This document shows positions 7,993 through 15,781 of a DNA stretch of 44,885 nt, piece by piece (the stretch's first letter is position 1; each line of letters opens with the position of its first letter). This stretch comes from Actinomyces sp. Its GTDB lineage: Bacteria; Actinomycetota; Actinomycetes; Actinomycetales; Actinomycetaceae. The notes under the pieces were generated by a model. That model was not told the DNA's origin and did no database searches. It saw nothing but the letters and a program-made list of their open reading frames with translations. Location: positions 1-44,885 of the forward strand of contig NZ_JAUMUL010000023.1 in assembly GCF_030530635.1 (NCBI RefSeq), read 5' to 3'. The position numbers and the translations under genes were made by a program.

Positions 7993-9618
7993 ATGACAGC
8001 CGCAGCCGCCTACCTCCTGACTGTCGTCCTGCTCGGCTTCGCCGCCGCTCTCCTCCGTCTGCCACCCCTCGTGGGATATATCGCCGCGGGGTTTCTACTG
8101 GGGGCCACGGATCTGCCCCAGCTCGAGTGGATCAGCACAGTCGGAGATCTGGGAGCAGCGCTGCTGTTGTTCTCCATCGGCCTGGATCTCCACCCGCGTT
8201 CACTCTCGCGCCGAGTCATTTCCGGCACGGCCGCCATAACCATGGTCGCCCTCACCGCGCTGAACGCGCTGGTGATCGGTTTGCTCGTAATCGTCGTCGG
8301 GGTGAGCGTCGGCCACACGGACGGGTGGGGGGCGGCGCTAGTACTCGGCTTCGCCCTGGCCTCCTCGTCCACGATTGTGATTATGAAGATCCTTGAGGAA
8401 CGTGACGACGGTTCCGCACACTACGGACGCATCGCCGTCGGAACCTCCATTCTGCAAGACACCGTCTCTATCGTTCTACTCATCTTCATCTCCGGACGAG
8501 CCCCGAGCCCCTGGGCGCTCACGCTCGTGCTCCTGTGGCCCGCGAAGCACTTGGCCGGCTGGGTTCTCACACGAATCTCACACCGGGAGATGTACACGCT
8601 ATTCGGCATCACCGTAGCACTCCTGCCAGGCTACGAGCTCTTCGAAATCGTCGGTCTTCCCGGCACCCTCGGCTCGTTAGTTGTAGGTGCCCTGCTTGCC
8701 CAGCACACAAGCGCACTTGACCTGGCCGAATCCTTCCGCCCCGTACAGGAACTCTTCCTCGTCGCCTTCTTCGTATCCGTCGGTGCCTCCGGCCTGCCGG
8801 GGACAGGCGCGCTCGTCATGGGGCTCGCACTCCTCGCCCTTGTACCGCTGCGCTCGGCTATCTATACAGCCGTACTGTGGACGATGCGCCTACGGCACCG
8901 CAGTTCCGTGCTCACGGGACTGGCCGTCGGCTCATACTCCGAGCTCGCGCTCGTCGTTGCCGGTGTTGGGGTCAGCCAAGGGATACTCGGCTCCGAATGG
9001 CTTCAGGCACTGTCCATCGGCGTCGCCGGTTCCTTCGTACTGGTCAGCGTCGTGAACCAAAGAGCCGGGCGCCTCGTCCAGGCGATCTCCCATGCGCTGC
9101 CCGACCATCGGGCTGATGCGTTGCACCCCGCCGAGGCCCCGGTCGACTTAAGCGGTGTTGAGGTCGTCGTCTTCGGCATGGGAAGGGTTGGACGCAGCAC
9201 CTACCGCCGACTCGTCTCCCGGATTCCTCGTCGCGACGAGAACGCCCCGTCTCCCGTACTAGGCGTCGATTCAGATGCGGACAAGGTCGAACGTCTGGCC
9301 GCGATGGGAATCAATATCATTGAGGGCGACGCCACTGACACCGACTTCTGGCTGCGCCTGGGCGCTGGGGAGGCGCGTACCGCGGTGCTCGCCATGGCGG
9401 AGCCGGGAGCGAACCTGAAGGTGCTCGACTGGATCGAGCGTCACAACTTTGCCGGCGAGGTAGTTGCCGTAGCCCGTTTTGACGACGAGGCGATCGAAAT
9501 GCACCAGCGAGGCGTCGACACCATCATCAATGTGTACCAGGGCGTCGGCGCCGCCCTTGCGGACGCCGTGACGATTCCACCGGGACCGGTGAGTGCGGGC
9601 CTTGGTGAACGACCCTGA
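7993..9618 (+). CDS. Kef-type monovalent cation:proton antiporter (CPA2) with RCK/TrkA-N domain, copy 2
   Basis: A 541-residue paralogue of the preceding gene with the same plan: membrane antiporter domain (residues 1-370), then an RCK/TrkA-N domain with GxGxxG (FGMGRVGRST, near 390). The Gln-Asp pair is at residues 155-156 (ILQDTVS). The two proteins align nearly end to end and share blocks such as ISHREMYTLFG against IDHREMRALFG, but differ at many positions, so the duplication is not recent. A good ribosome binding site (AGGAAGG) lies just before the ATG at 7993. The pair could form separate homodimers or a heterodimer; sequence alone does not decide. The RCK domain suggests gating by NAD(H) or another nucleotide. 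Confidence 0.85.
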   Translation: MTAAAAYLLTVVLLGFAAALLRLPPLVGYIAAGFLLGATDLPQLEWISTVGDLGAALLLFSIGLDLHPRSLSRRVISGTAAITMVALTALNALVIGLLVIVVGVSVGHTDGWGAALVLGFALASSSTIVIMKILEERDDGSAHYGRIAVGTSILQDTVSIVLLIFISGRAPSPWALTLVLLWPAKHLAGWVLTRISHREMYTLFGITVALLPGYELFEIVGLPGTLGSLVVGALLAQHTSALDLAESFRPVQELFLVAFFVSVGASGLPGTGALVMGLALLALVPLRSAIYTAVLWTMRLRHRSSVLTGLAVGSYSELALVVAGVGVSQGILGSEWLQALSIGVAGSFVLVSVVNQRAGRLVQAISHALPDHRADALHPAEAPVDLSGVEVVVFGMGRVGRSTYRRLVSRIPRRDENAPSPVLGVDSDADKVERLAAMGINIIEGDATDTDFWLRLGAGEARTAVLAMAEPGANLKVLDWIERHNFAGEVVAVARFDDEAIEMHQRGVDTIINVYQGVGAALADAVTIPPGPVSAGLGERP

Positions 9619-9631
9619 TAGTGCCCGAGTC

Positions 9632-9649
9632 GGGATCCCGCGGAATCCC
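9632..9649. terminator. Near-perfect 18-bp palindrome between convergent genes
   Basis: GGGATCCCGCGGAATCCC is its own reverse complement except at one pair of positions. It lies 14 bases past the stop of the second antiporter gene and about 60 bases from the end of hisS on the other strand. A termination role is inferred from position; it has no loop and no T-run. Confidence 0.35.
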
Positions 9650-9670
9650 ACAGGGTCACACAGGGGCACG

Positions 9671-9702
9671 CATCACTCCATGCAGCCATCACTCCATGCA
9701 GC
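9671..9702. repeat. Perfect 16-bp tandem duplication
   Basis: CATCACTCCATGCAGC occurs twice in a row (9671-9686 and 9687-9702), immediately downstream of the hisS stop codon. It looks like a simple slippage duplication in non-coding sequence. Confidence 0.75.
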
Positions 9703-9708
9703 GCGCAA

Positions 9709-11118
9709 TCACGACACCGCCTTGTGGGCTGACGGCGTCCGCAGACGCGGGGCGAGATCGGCCTCGTCCTTGGGAACCCAGGAGCCGGCGTTAGCCGAGA
9801 CCTGCTCGCCGGAGCGTATGTCCTTGACCGAATCGGGTTCGCCGTCGGCGCCGGGGAACCAGACGAAGGGGATGGAGCGCTTATCCGCGAAGCGAATCTG
9901 CTTGCCGTACTTAGCCGCTGTAGGCGACACGTCCGTGGCGATGCCGCGGGCGCGCAGTACATCGGCAATGGCGTCAGACGCACCGCGGTGCGCCTCATCG
10001 GTGACTGCGACCAACACCGCGGTGGGCACTGCGCGCGTCACCTCCAGCATCCCGCCGCCGATCACCCGGGCGAGCAGCCGCGACAACCCGATGGAGATAC
10101 CCACTCCCGGGAAAGTGCGCTTGCCGTCGGAGGCGAGCGAGTCGTAACGGCCACCGGAGCACACCGAGCCCAGATCCTCGTGGCCGGTCATGAACGACTC
10201 GTAAACGGTGCCGGTGTAGTAGTCCAAACCGCGGGCGATCTTAAGGTCGGCGATGATGGCGCCGGGGCGCCGTCGGCCCGCGGCACGCAGCAGCTGCCCC
10301 AGCTCCTCCAACCCCTGCTCCAACAGCGCGGCAGGTGCAGCGCCGTCGAGAGCTGTCAGAACCTCGGCACGCACCTGCTCGGGGTCGGTACCCGTGATAC
10401 GGGCCAGCCGCAGCGCAGCCTCGGCCTGCGCCTCGGTCACACCGACGCCGTCGACCAGCTCCGTGGCAATCCGGCCAGCGCCGATCTTGTCGAGCTTGTC
10501 TACCACGCGCAGCACCTCGGGGAGCCGCTCCTCGGCGATTCCGAGAGACTGGTAGAAGCCCTGGGCCACCTTCCGGTTGGATACGTGAATAGTCACGGCC
10601 GGGATCGGCAGCGCCGAGAGTGCCTCGTGCATGATCAGGGGCATCTCGACGTCGTGGTACAGGGGCAGGGAGCCATCACCGACGACGTCGATGTCCGCCT
10701 GCACGAACTCGCGGAAACGACCCTCCTGGGGCCGCTCACCGCGCCAGACCTTCTGGATCTGGTAACGCTTGAACGGGAAGTGCAGGGTGCCGGCATTGTC
10801 CACCACGTAGCGGGCAAAAGGTACCGTCAGATCGAAGTGGAGCCCGAGCTGCTTAGCGGTGTCGGCGGCCCCCTCACCGGGATCCGCCTGCAGGCGAGAC
10901 AGCAGATAAACCTCCTTGCTGGTCTCGCCCTTGCGGGTCAGCTCGGACAGCGGCTCCACGGCACGCGTCTCGATCCCGCTGAACCCGTGCAGTTCGAAGG
11001 TGCGCCGCAGCGTGTCGATGAACTCCTGCTCGATGATGCGGGCGGCGGGGAGCCACTCGGGGAAGCCGGAGAGGGAGGACTGCGCCTGTCGGACCTGTGC
11101 TGGAGCCATGGGCCGCAT
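9709..11118 (-). CDS. hisS: Histidyl-tRNA synthetase
   Basis: Class II aminoacyl-tRNA synthetase that charges tRNA-His with histidine. Visible landmarks are the N-terminal LSGFPEWLP block, the motif 2 region (WRGERPQEGRFREFVQADID), the histidine-A motif around LDYYTGTVYES, motif 3 (GISIGLSRLL), and a C-terminal anticodon-binding domain. Three in-frame starts are possible: 11148, 11118 and 11109. I chose 11118 (about 469 residues) because AGGCGG lies about nine bases upstream and the N-terminus then fits the family; this choice is uncertain. The gene is downstream of, and in line with, the metallo-hydrolase gene, but 228 bp with a hairpin separate them, so it probably has its own promoter. Confidence 0.92.
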   Translation of the reverse strand: MRPMAPAQVRQAQSSLSGFPEWLPAARIIEQEFIDTLRRTFELHGFSGIETRAVEPLSELTRKGETSKEVYLLSRLQADPGEGAADTAKQLGLHFDLTVPFARYVVDNAGTLHFPFKRYQIQKVWRGERPQEGRFREFVQADIDVVGDGSLPLYHDVEMPLIMHEALSALPIPAVTIHVSNRKVAQGFYQSLGIAEERLPEVLRVVDKLDKIGAGRIATELVDGVGVTEAQAEAALRLARITGTDPEQVRAEVLTALDGAAPAALLEQGLEELGQLLRAAGRRRPGAIIADLKIARGLDYYTGTVYESFMTGHEDLGSVCSGGRYDSLASDGKRTFPGVGISIGLSRLLARVIGGGMLEVTRAVPTAVLVAVTDEAHRGASDAIADVLRARGIATDVSPTAAKYGKQIRFADKRSIPFVWFPGADGEPDSVKDIRSGEQVSANAGSWVPKDEADLAPRLRTPSAHKAVS

Positions 11119-11150
11119 TGTGTCATGCCGCCTACCCGGGACGGTCATCG

Positions 11151-11165
11151 CTCACTCGTAGTGAG
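11151..11165 (-). promoter_or_regulatory. Small perfect inverted repeat in the hisS leader
   Basis: CTCACT and AGTGAG form perfect 6-bp arms around CGT, about 33-47 bases upstream of the preferred hisS start at 11118. It may be an operator half-site pair or an mRNA hairpin; no known regulator is implied. Confidence 0.25.
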
Positions 11166-11337
11166 TCCAAATGCGCAGGATCAAGACCGTATGTGTATCG
11201 GGATCAACCTCGCCGGCCAATGCTGGACCTTCATGCGTCGAAAGTAGTAGCCGGCCAGGTCCCCCAGGAGCATCTCGTCGCGTGGCGGACTGGCACTTAC
11301 GCACCGGTCACCCTGGGTTGTGCGCCGTGCCCGCCCC

Positions 11338-11359
11338 GACCGGTGCTTACGCACCGGTC
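11338..11359 (-). terminator. Hairpin with the metallo-hydrolase stop codon in its loop
   Basis: Perfect 9-bp arms, GACCGGTGC at 11338-11346 and GCACCGGTC at 11351-11359, enclose four bases that hold the TAA stop codon of the gene ending at 11347. A second copy of the right-hand half (CTTACGCACCGGTC) lies at 11296-11309, 50 bp away, and could pair with the same left arm. A terminator or 3' stabilising role is inferred; there is no T-run. Confidence 0.45.
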
Positions 11360-12171
11360 TCGCCGCCGCGCACCTTGGCCTCGGCCAGGTAGGGGTTGGC
11401 ACGGTGCTCATGCGCCATGGTCGTGGCGGCACCATGGCCGGGCAGCAGCACCGTATCGGGATCCACGGCACTGGCCAGCAGCCGCAGCGTCGCCCACATC
11501 TGATACTGGTCCCCACCAGGCAGATCGGTGCGCCCCACACTGCCCTTGAAGATCACGTCCCCGTCCAGCGCCACCAGGTAGTCCCGCGCCGGAATGTCAG
11601 TCGGATCGTCCAGGACCTCCGCTTCGAACAGCAGCTGGTTGTCACCCAAGTGAGCGTTGAGGAAGAACAAGGTGGACCCCTCCGAATGCCCGGGTGCGGG
11701 CACGGCCCGCAGAGGCAGACCGGGGACTAGCTCGACGGCCGCGGTGAAGCCCTCCTGTGGGAAGGGACGCAAATCCACCGGGCGCAGCCACTGGCTGCCG
11801 GCCAGGTCGGCGAAGGACATGCCGTCCACCGAGATACCGGTCGTGGCGGCCGGGTCCTCGAGCCGGTACAGGTCAGGCCCGGGGATGTAGACCGGGACGC
11901 GCGTCGGATCCCCTGTCCCGGGCGGGCCAACAGCAAGACGTCCTTCAGTCACGGCCGCATCAATCAGCCGTTGCACGTCCCAGACGTGGTCGGCGTGACC
12001 GTGGGTGAGCAGCACGGCGCCGAGCGAGAGGTTGTTGGAGCGCAGCAGGGCCATGGCCCCGCGAGCCGCACCGGCGCCCGGATCAACGACCAGAGCAACG
12101 CCGCCCGGCTCGGCGGCCAGGACGTAGCAGTTGGCCCCGAATACAGCTGCGAGGGTGCGCTCGATGAGCAT
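11347..12171 (-). CDS. Metallo-beta-lactamase-fold hydrolase (glyoxalase II-like)
   Basis: A 274-residue cytoplasmic enzyme of the glyoxalase II-like branch. The metal-binding signature THGHADH (His57, His59, Asp61, His62) is present, as are downstream metal ligands in PGHSEGS and the late block GSVGRTDLPGGD followed by LLPGHG. The substrate cannot be told from sequence; members hydrolyse thioesters such as hydroxyacyl-glutathione or other thiol adducts. The start at 12171 (ATG, MLIERTL) matches the usual N-terminus of such proteins. A longer open frame up to 12390 runs into the start of the divergent DUF349 gene and looks non-coding. No strong ribosome binding site precedes 12171. The gene lies upstream of hisS. 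Confidence 0.82.
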   Translation of the reverse strand: MLIERTLAAVFGANCYVLAAEPGGVALVVDPGAGAARGAMALLRSNNLSLGAVLLTHGHADHVWDVQRLIDAAVTEGRLAVGPPGTGDPTRVPVYIPGPDLYRLEDPAATTGISVDGMSFADLAGSQWLRPVDLRPFPQEGFTAAVELVPGLPLRAVPAPGHSEGSTLFFLNAHLGDNQLLFEAEVLDDPTDIPARDYLVALDGDVIFKGSVGRTDLPGGDQYQMWATLRLLASAVDPDTVLLPGHGAATTMAHEHRANPYLAEAKVRGGETGA

Positions 12172-12389
12172 GGCGGCATAGTAGTCGAGCAGAGTTCCAG
12201 CGGGTTGTCCGCTCCCAGGCGATTCGCGGTCGACCCCAACGGTTCCGCCCCGCCCGGTCGACGGGTAGGCTCTAACCCAACTGCCGCCCTCCGGCGGCGT
12301 GTCGTCGTCCGACCCCGTGTCGGACGTGAACGGAACGGAGCGGAACGGAATCGCCCGCCCCCACCCCGTCAGATCCGTGAAGGAGCGCA

Positions 12390-14057
12390 ATGACCGAGCA
12401 GACGCAGCCCCAGGCCGACGCCACCACCCCGGTGGAACCCACGGCCGCCACCGGGCAGGCTGCTACCAAGACCACGCCGACGAACCCTGAAGCCGTCGAG
12501 CAGGAACGCCACGAAACCGACCAGCCCACCGTGACCGATACCGCGGAGCAGGCAGACTCCCAGGAGCAGCCTCCCGCGGAGAACCAGGTCGGGGGCCAGG
12601 CACCGGCAGCGGCCGACACCCCGGCCGCACAGAATGATGCTACAGCCGACGCCGAATCCGCGGAATCTACCGCACAGTCCTCCGAACCGGCCTCCGGTGC
12701 GGACGGCCAACAGCCCGCAGAGGCCACCGAACCCGCGCCGTCGGAACAGTCCTCTTCGGCGCAGGCGCCGCGCGAGGCGTCCGCGCCGGCAGAGCCTCAG
12801 GTCGATCCCGAGGCCGCCATGGATGCGGCCAAGTGGGGCCGCGTGGACGGCGAAGGCCGGGTCTATGTGCAGGAGGGCGACTCGGAGCGCGAAGTGGGCC
12901 AGTTCCCGGGCGTACCGATCGCCGAGGCCATGGCCTACTACGTGCGCCGCTACCTCGATTTGAGTGCGAACATCGACCTGTTCGCGGCCCGGCTGCCGCA
13001 CCTGTCGGTCCGCGAAATCGACTCCACCATCAAGAACCTTGAAGAGTCCCTCAAGGAACCGGCCGCCGTCGGCGACCTGGAGGCCCTACGCGCCCGGTTC
13101 ACGGCATTGAAGTCCGTGGCGCTGGAACGCCGCCAGGCAGTCGCGGCAGAGCGTGCCGCCGCCAAGGAGCAGGCCCTGAAGGACCGCACTGCGATCGTGG
13201 AGCGTGCCGAGGCTCTGGCCGCGCAGGATCCGGCGCGTACCCAGTGGAAGGCATCCGGCGCCGAGCTGCGGACCCTTTTGGAACAGTGGAAGGAGGCCCA
13301 GCGTCGCGGACCGCGCCTGGACCGCCCCTCCGAGGACGGTCTGTGGAAGCGCTTCAGCCACGCCCGCACCACCTTCGACCGTCACCGGCGCCAGTACTTC
13401 AGCGAGTTGGACGCCAAACAGGCCAAGGTGAAGGCTGCCAAGGAGGCCTTGATAAAACGGGCCGAGGAGCTGTCGCATTCGACGGACTGGGCGGGCACCT
13501 CCGCCCGTTACCGCGAACTCATGGCCGAGTGGAAGAAGGCCGGACGCGCCTCCCGCAAGGAGGATGACGCCCTATGGGAGCGCTTCCACGCCGCCCAGCA
13601 GGTCTTCTACGATGCTCGTCGTGCCAAGGACCAGGCAGCCGATGCCGAGTACGCCGGTAACCTGAAGGTCAAGGAACAACTGGCGGCCAAGGCCGAGGCG
13701 CTGTTGCCGATCAAGGATCCGAAGGCAGCGCGAAAGGCCCTGCGCCCCATTCAGGAGGCGTGGGACGAGGCCGGTCGCGTGCCCCGCAACGCCGTAAGGC
13801 GCCTGGAGTCCCGTATGCGCGCCGTCGAGGATGCGCTGCGGAGGGCCGAGCAGGCCGAGTGGCGGCGTTCCGACCCGGAGACCATGGCACGCGCACAGGG
13901 ATTGGCCAGCCAGCTGGAGGAGTCCATCACCGAACTTGAGACCGAACTGGACGCCGCCAAGGCCTCCGGCGACGCCAAGGCACAGGCACAGGCCGAGGCC
14001 GCACTGACCGCTCGTCGTGCCTGGCTGGACCAGGTACGACGCACCACGCGCGCCTGA
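12390..14057 (+). CDS. DUF349-domain protein
   Basis: A 555-residue cytoplasmic protein. The first 145 residues are an acidic, Ala/Pro/Thr/Gln-rich disordered region. The rest is alpha-helical and charged, with several copies of the DUF349 repeat, recognisable by aromatic/basic blocks such as WKRFSHARTTFDRHRRQYF and LWERFHAAQQVFYDARRAK. The last 60 residues are predicted coiled coil. DUF349 proteins are widespread in actinobacteria and lie near rel and hisS in many of them, but their molecular role is not established. The start at 12390 has AAGGAG five bases upstream. It is divergent from the metallo-hydrolase gene, with about 218 bp between the two starts. Confidence 0.85.
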   Translation: MTEQTQPQADATTPVEPTAATGQAATKTTPTNPEAVEQERHETDQPTVTDTAEQADSQEQPPAENQVGGQAPAAADTPAAQNDATADAESAESTAQSSEPASGADGQQPAEATEPAPSEQSSSAQAPREASAPAEPQVDPEAAMDAAKWGRVDGEGRVYVQEGDSEREVGQFPGVPIAEAMAYYVRRYLDLSANIDLFAARLPHLSVREIDSTIKNLEESLKEPAAVGDLEALRARFTALKSVALERRQAVAAERAAAKEQALKDRTAIVERAEALAAQDPARTQWKASGAELRTLLEQWKEAQRRGPRLDRPSEDGLWKRFSHARTTFDRHRRQYFSELDAKQAKVKAAKEALIKRAEELSHSTDWAGTSARYRELMAEWKKAGRASRKEDDALWERFHAAQQVFYDARRAKDQAADAEYAGNLKVKEQLAAKAEALLPIKDPKAARKALRPIQEAWDEAGRVPRNAVRRLESRMRAVEDALRRAEQAEWRRSDPETMARAQGLASQLEESITELETELDAAKASGDAKAQAQAEAALTARRAWLDQVRRTTRA

Positions 14058-14080
14058 ACCGCATATCGCGTGTCCTGAAG

Positions 14081-14127
14081 TACGGCGGGGGTCCCCACTT
14101 TCTAGGTATCCGGGGGCCTCCGCCGTA
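14081..14127. terminator. Strong hairpin between convergent genes
   Basis: Arms at 14081-14096 (TACGGCGGGGGTCCCC) and 14112-14127 (GGGGGCCTCCGCCGTA) pair over 16 positions, the two non-Watson-Crick positions being G-U capable. The loop is 15 bases. It lies 23 bases after the DUF349 stop and 22 bases from the end of the convergent methyltransferase gene, so it probably terminates in both directions. No T-run follows on either strand. Confidence 0.7.
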
Positions 14128-14149
14128 TTCGGCCCGTCGTCCTATGCGG

Positions 14150-15007
14150 TCACTTTGCGGCCGCACTCAGGTTGCGCCACGCACGGCGATGCAGCAGCAC
14201 GCCGGCGGCCACCGACACATTCAGAGACTCCACTGCAGGATTCATCGGAATGCTGACTGTCGCCTGAGCCAAAGCACGGGCCCGGGGCGTCAGCCCGCTG
14301 GTCTCGGCGCCCACTATGAGGGCGAGCCGCCCCTCCCAGGCGGCCAGTCGGTCCAGCGAACCCGTGGCACCTGCGTCCAGGGCGGCTACATGACCACCTG
14401 AGCGGACGAAGTCGGCCGCTAGGGCGTGCACCTGCGGCCAGTCCATCAGCGCGACCGGCAGTGAGAACACGTATCCTCGGCTTGCCCGGATAAGGCGGCG
14501 GTCCGCGACTGAGGCCAGCCCCGAGTCCACCAGCACGATACCGGCAGCGCCGAAGGCGTAGGCACTGCGAGCGATCGCTCCGATATTCCCAACGATGCGC
14601 ACCCCGTCAAGGATGAGCAGGTCGCCATCCCCGGCGACCAACTGCGCCGGATCGACCGGGGCGGGCACACGGGCCACTCCGAACACCTCCGGGCGCTTGT
14701 CAGAGCGGAACAGCTCAGTTGCCAGAGACGCGGCCATGACAGTGACGGGGACACCCTGCTTGGCGCATTCGTCGAGCACCTCCTGAGGCGGTTCAGCCGA
14801 GTCGAGCAGGTAAACGGAACTGAAGCGCAGGCCGGCCCGCAGCGCATTCAGCAGCGTCTCGGGGTCCTCAACAAGTAGCGACTTGCTGGGGCGTCCGGAC
14901 ACCTTGGCCAGGTCGGCGATCCTCTGGGCCGCCGGTGCGGCTCTGTCGGTAAGAACATCGCTCCCGCAGGTGCCCTCATTTTCATCCGCAGTCGTTATCC
15001 CGGGCAT
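14150..15007 (-). CDS. TsnR/Tsr-family 23S rRNA 2'-O-ribose methyltransferase (thiostrepton-resistance-like)
   Basis: A SpoU-class (SPOUT fold) methyltransferase of 285 residues. SpoU motif 1 is VGNIGAIAR (140-147), motif 2 is IVGAETSG (231-238), and motif 3 is VSIPMNPAVESLNVS (251-265). The whole chain, including the N-terminal domain (AQRIADLAKVSGR, LLVEDPETLL), follows the plan of the Streptomyces azureus thiostrepton-resistance enzyme as I recall it. Shared blocks include LDGVxIVGNIGAI, ADRRLxRASRGYVFSLPV and ESLNVSV. That enzyme methylates A1067 of 23S rRNA at the 2'-OH and blocks thiostrepton binding. Whether this protein modifies the same base is inference. The start at 15007 has AGGAAGG eight bases upstream. 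It diverges from the small unknown gene across 117 bp. Confidence 0.85.
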   Translation of the reverse strand: MPGITTADENEGTCGSDVLTDRAAPAAQRIADLAKVSGRPSKSLLVEDPETLLNALRAGLRFSSVYLLDSAEPPQEVLDECAKQGVPVTVMAASLATELFRSDKRPEVFGVARVPAPVDPAQLVAGDGDLLILDGVRIVGNIGAIARSAYAFGAAGIVLVDSGLASVADRRLIRASRGYVFSLPVALMDWPQVHALAADFVRSGGHVAALDAGATGSLDRLAAWEGRLALIVGAETSGLTPRARALAQATVSIPMNPAVESLNVSVAAGVLLHRRAWRNLSAAAK

Positions 15008-15124
15008 CGTCACATCCTTCCTGGTCGTCGATCCGTGTGCGGCGAGTCTATGCCGCATCGGGGTTATCCACAGGCTCTGGCCCGGCACTGGCGGACCCGC
15101 CTGGATGCGGGCGAGGATGAGTGC

Positions 15125-15781
15125 ATGGTCGCACACCCTCCCCGGACATCACTGCCGGAGTCGCCGCCCGGATACACCCCGGGAACCATGATCCACGCAG
15201 TCCCCGCCCGGGCGGTGCTGGCCCATCTATTGCCCGGCCCGGTGCAGCCGCTACTGGAGGCGCCCGAGCCGCCGGAACTCACCATACTGCGCTGCCACGG
15301 CCTGGATGAGCGCGTGCTGGTGGACGTGTTGGGAAGGGCGATACCTGCCGATACTCTCGGCGCTCCGCCGGGCCGAGCAGCCGCGCTTGCGCCGCAGCTG
15401 CCTGAGGGCTGGGTCGTTTCCGGTCGCACCGCCCTGTGGGTGCACACCGGGGGTGAGCCGCCGGCGGCTCCGGAGCTACTGCGCACCGCGGACACCAACG
15501 ATGTGGTGATCCTTGCCGGTGTGACCTGCCTGCGGCTGACGCGGGCCGTTGTCGACCTAGCGCGTATCGCGCCGCCGAGCACCGCGACCGACGCGGTGCT
15601 GCGCGCCCGCCGTGCCGGCGTGACCCGGAGGGAGTTGGAGGCCGCCCTACTGGCCCGCCGTGGCGGCGGCATGCGGGGTCTCAGGCGGGCGCGCCGCCTG
15701 ATTGATGACCTGTACGCACCCCGATCGCACGGTGACGTCGGGACTTACTCGCCTCCGTGCGCCTTACGGGGTCGCGGCTGA
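15125..15781 (+). CDS. Conserved-looking hypothetical protein, AbiEi/DUF559-type N-terminal organisation
   Basis: A 218-residue protein rich in Ala, Arg and Leu. The block VTCLRLTRAVVDLARIAPPSTATDAV followed by an Arg-rich helical segment resembles the middle of a common actinobacterial protein type. Those proteins combine an AbiEi-like region with a C-terminal DUF559 (nuclease-like) domain. Here the chain ends before any such nuclease domain, so it is either a short variant or has lost its C-terminus. The start at 15125 has GAGG about eight bases upstream. Its 3' end overlaps the end of rel by 37 bp on the other strand. Function is unknown, and the family link is by eye and weak. Confidence 0.55.
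   Translation: MVAHPPRTSLPESPPGYTPGTMIHAVPARAVLAHLLPGPVQPLLEAPEPPELTILRCHGLDERVLVDVLGRAIPADTLGAPPGRAAALAPQLPEGWVVSGRTALWVHTGGEPPAAPELLRTADTNDVVILAGVTCLRLTRAVVDLARIAPPSTATDAVLRARRAGVTRRELEAALLARRGGGMRGLRRARRLIDDLYAPRSHGDVGTYSPPCALRGRG

Noticed and set aside
9988..11247. 419-codon plus-strand frame opposite hisS
   Set aside because: It is antisense to hisS and shows no protein-like features.
12172..12390. N-terminal extension of the metallo-hydrolase
   Set aside because: It covers the divergent promoter region up to the DUF349 start, and family members begin at the MLIER-like position.
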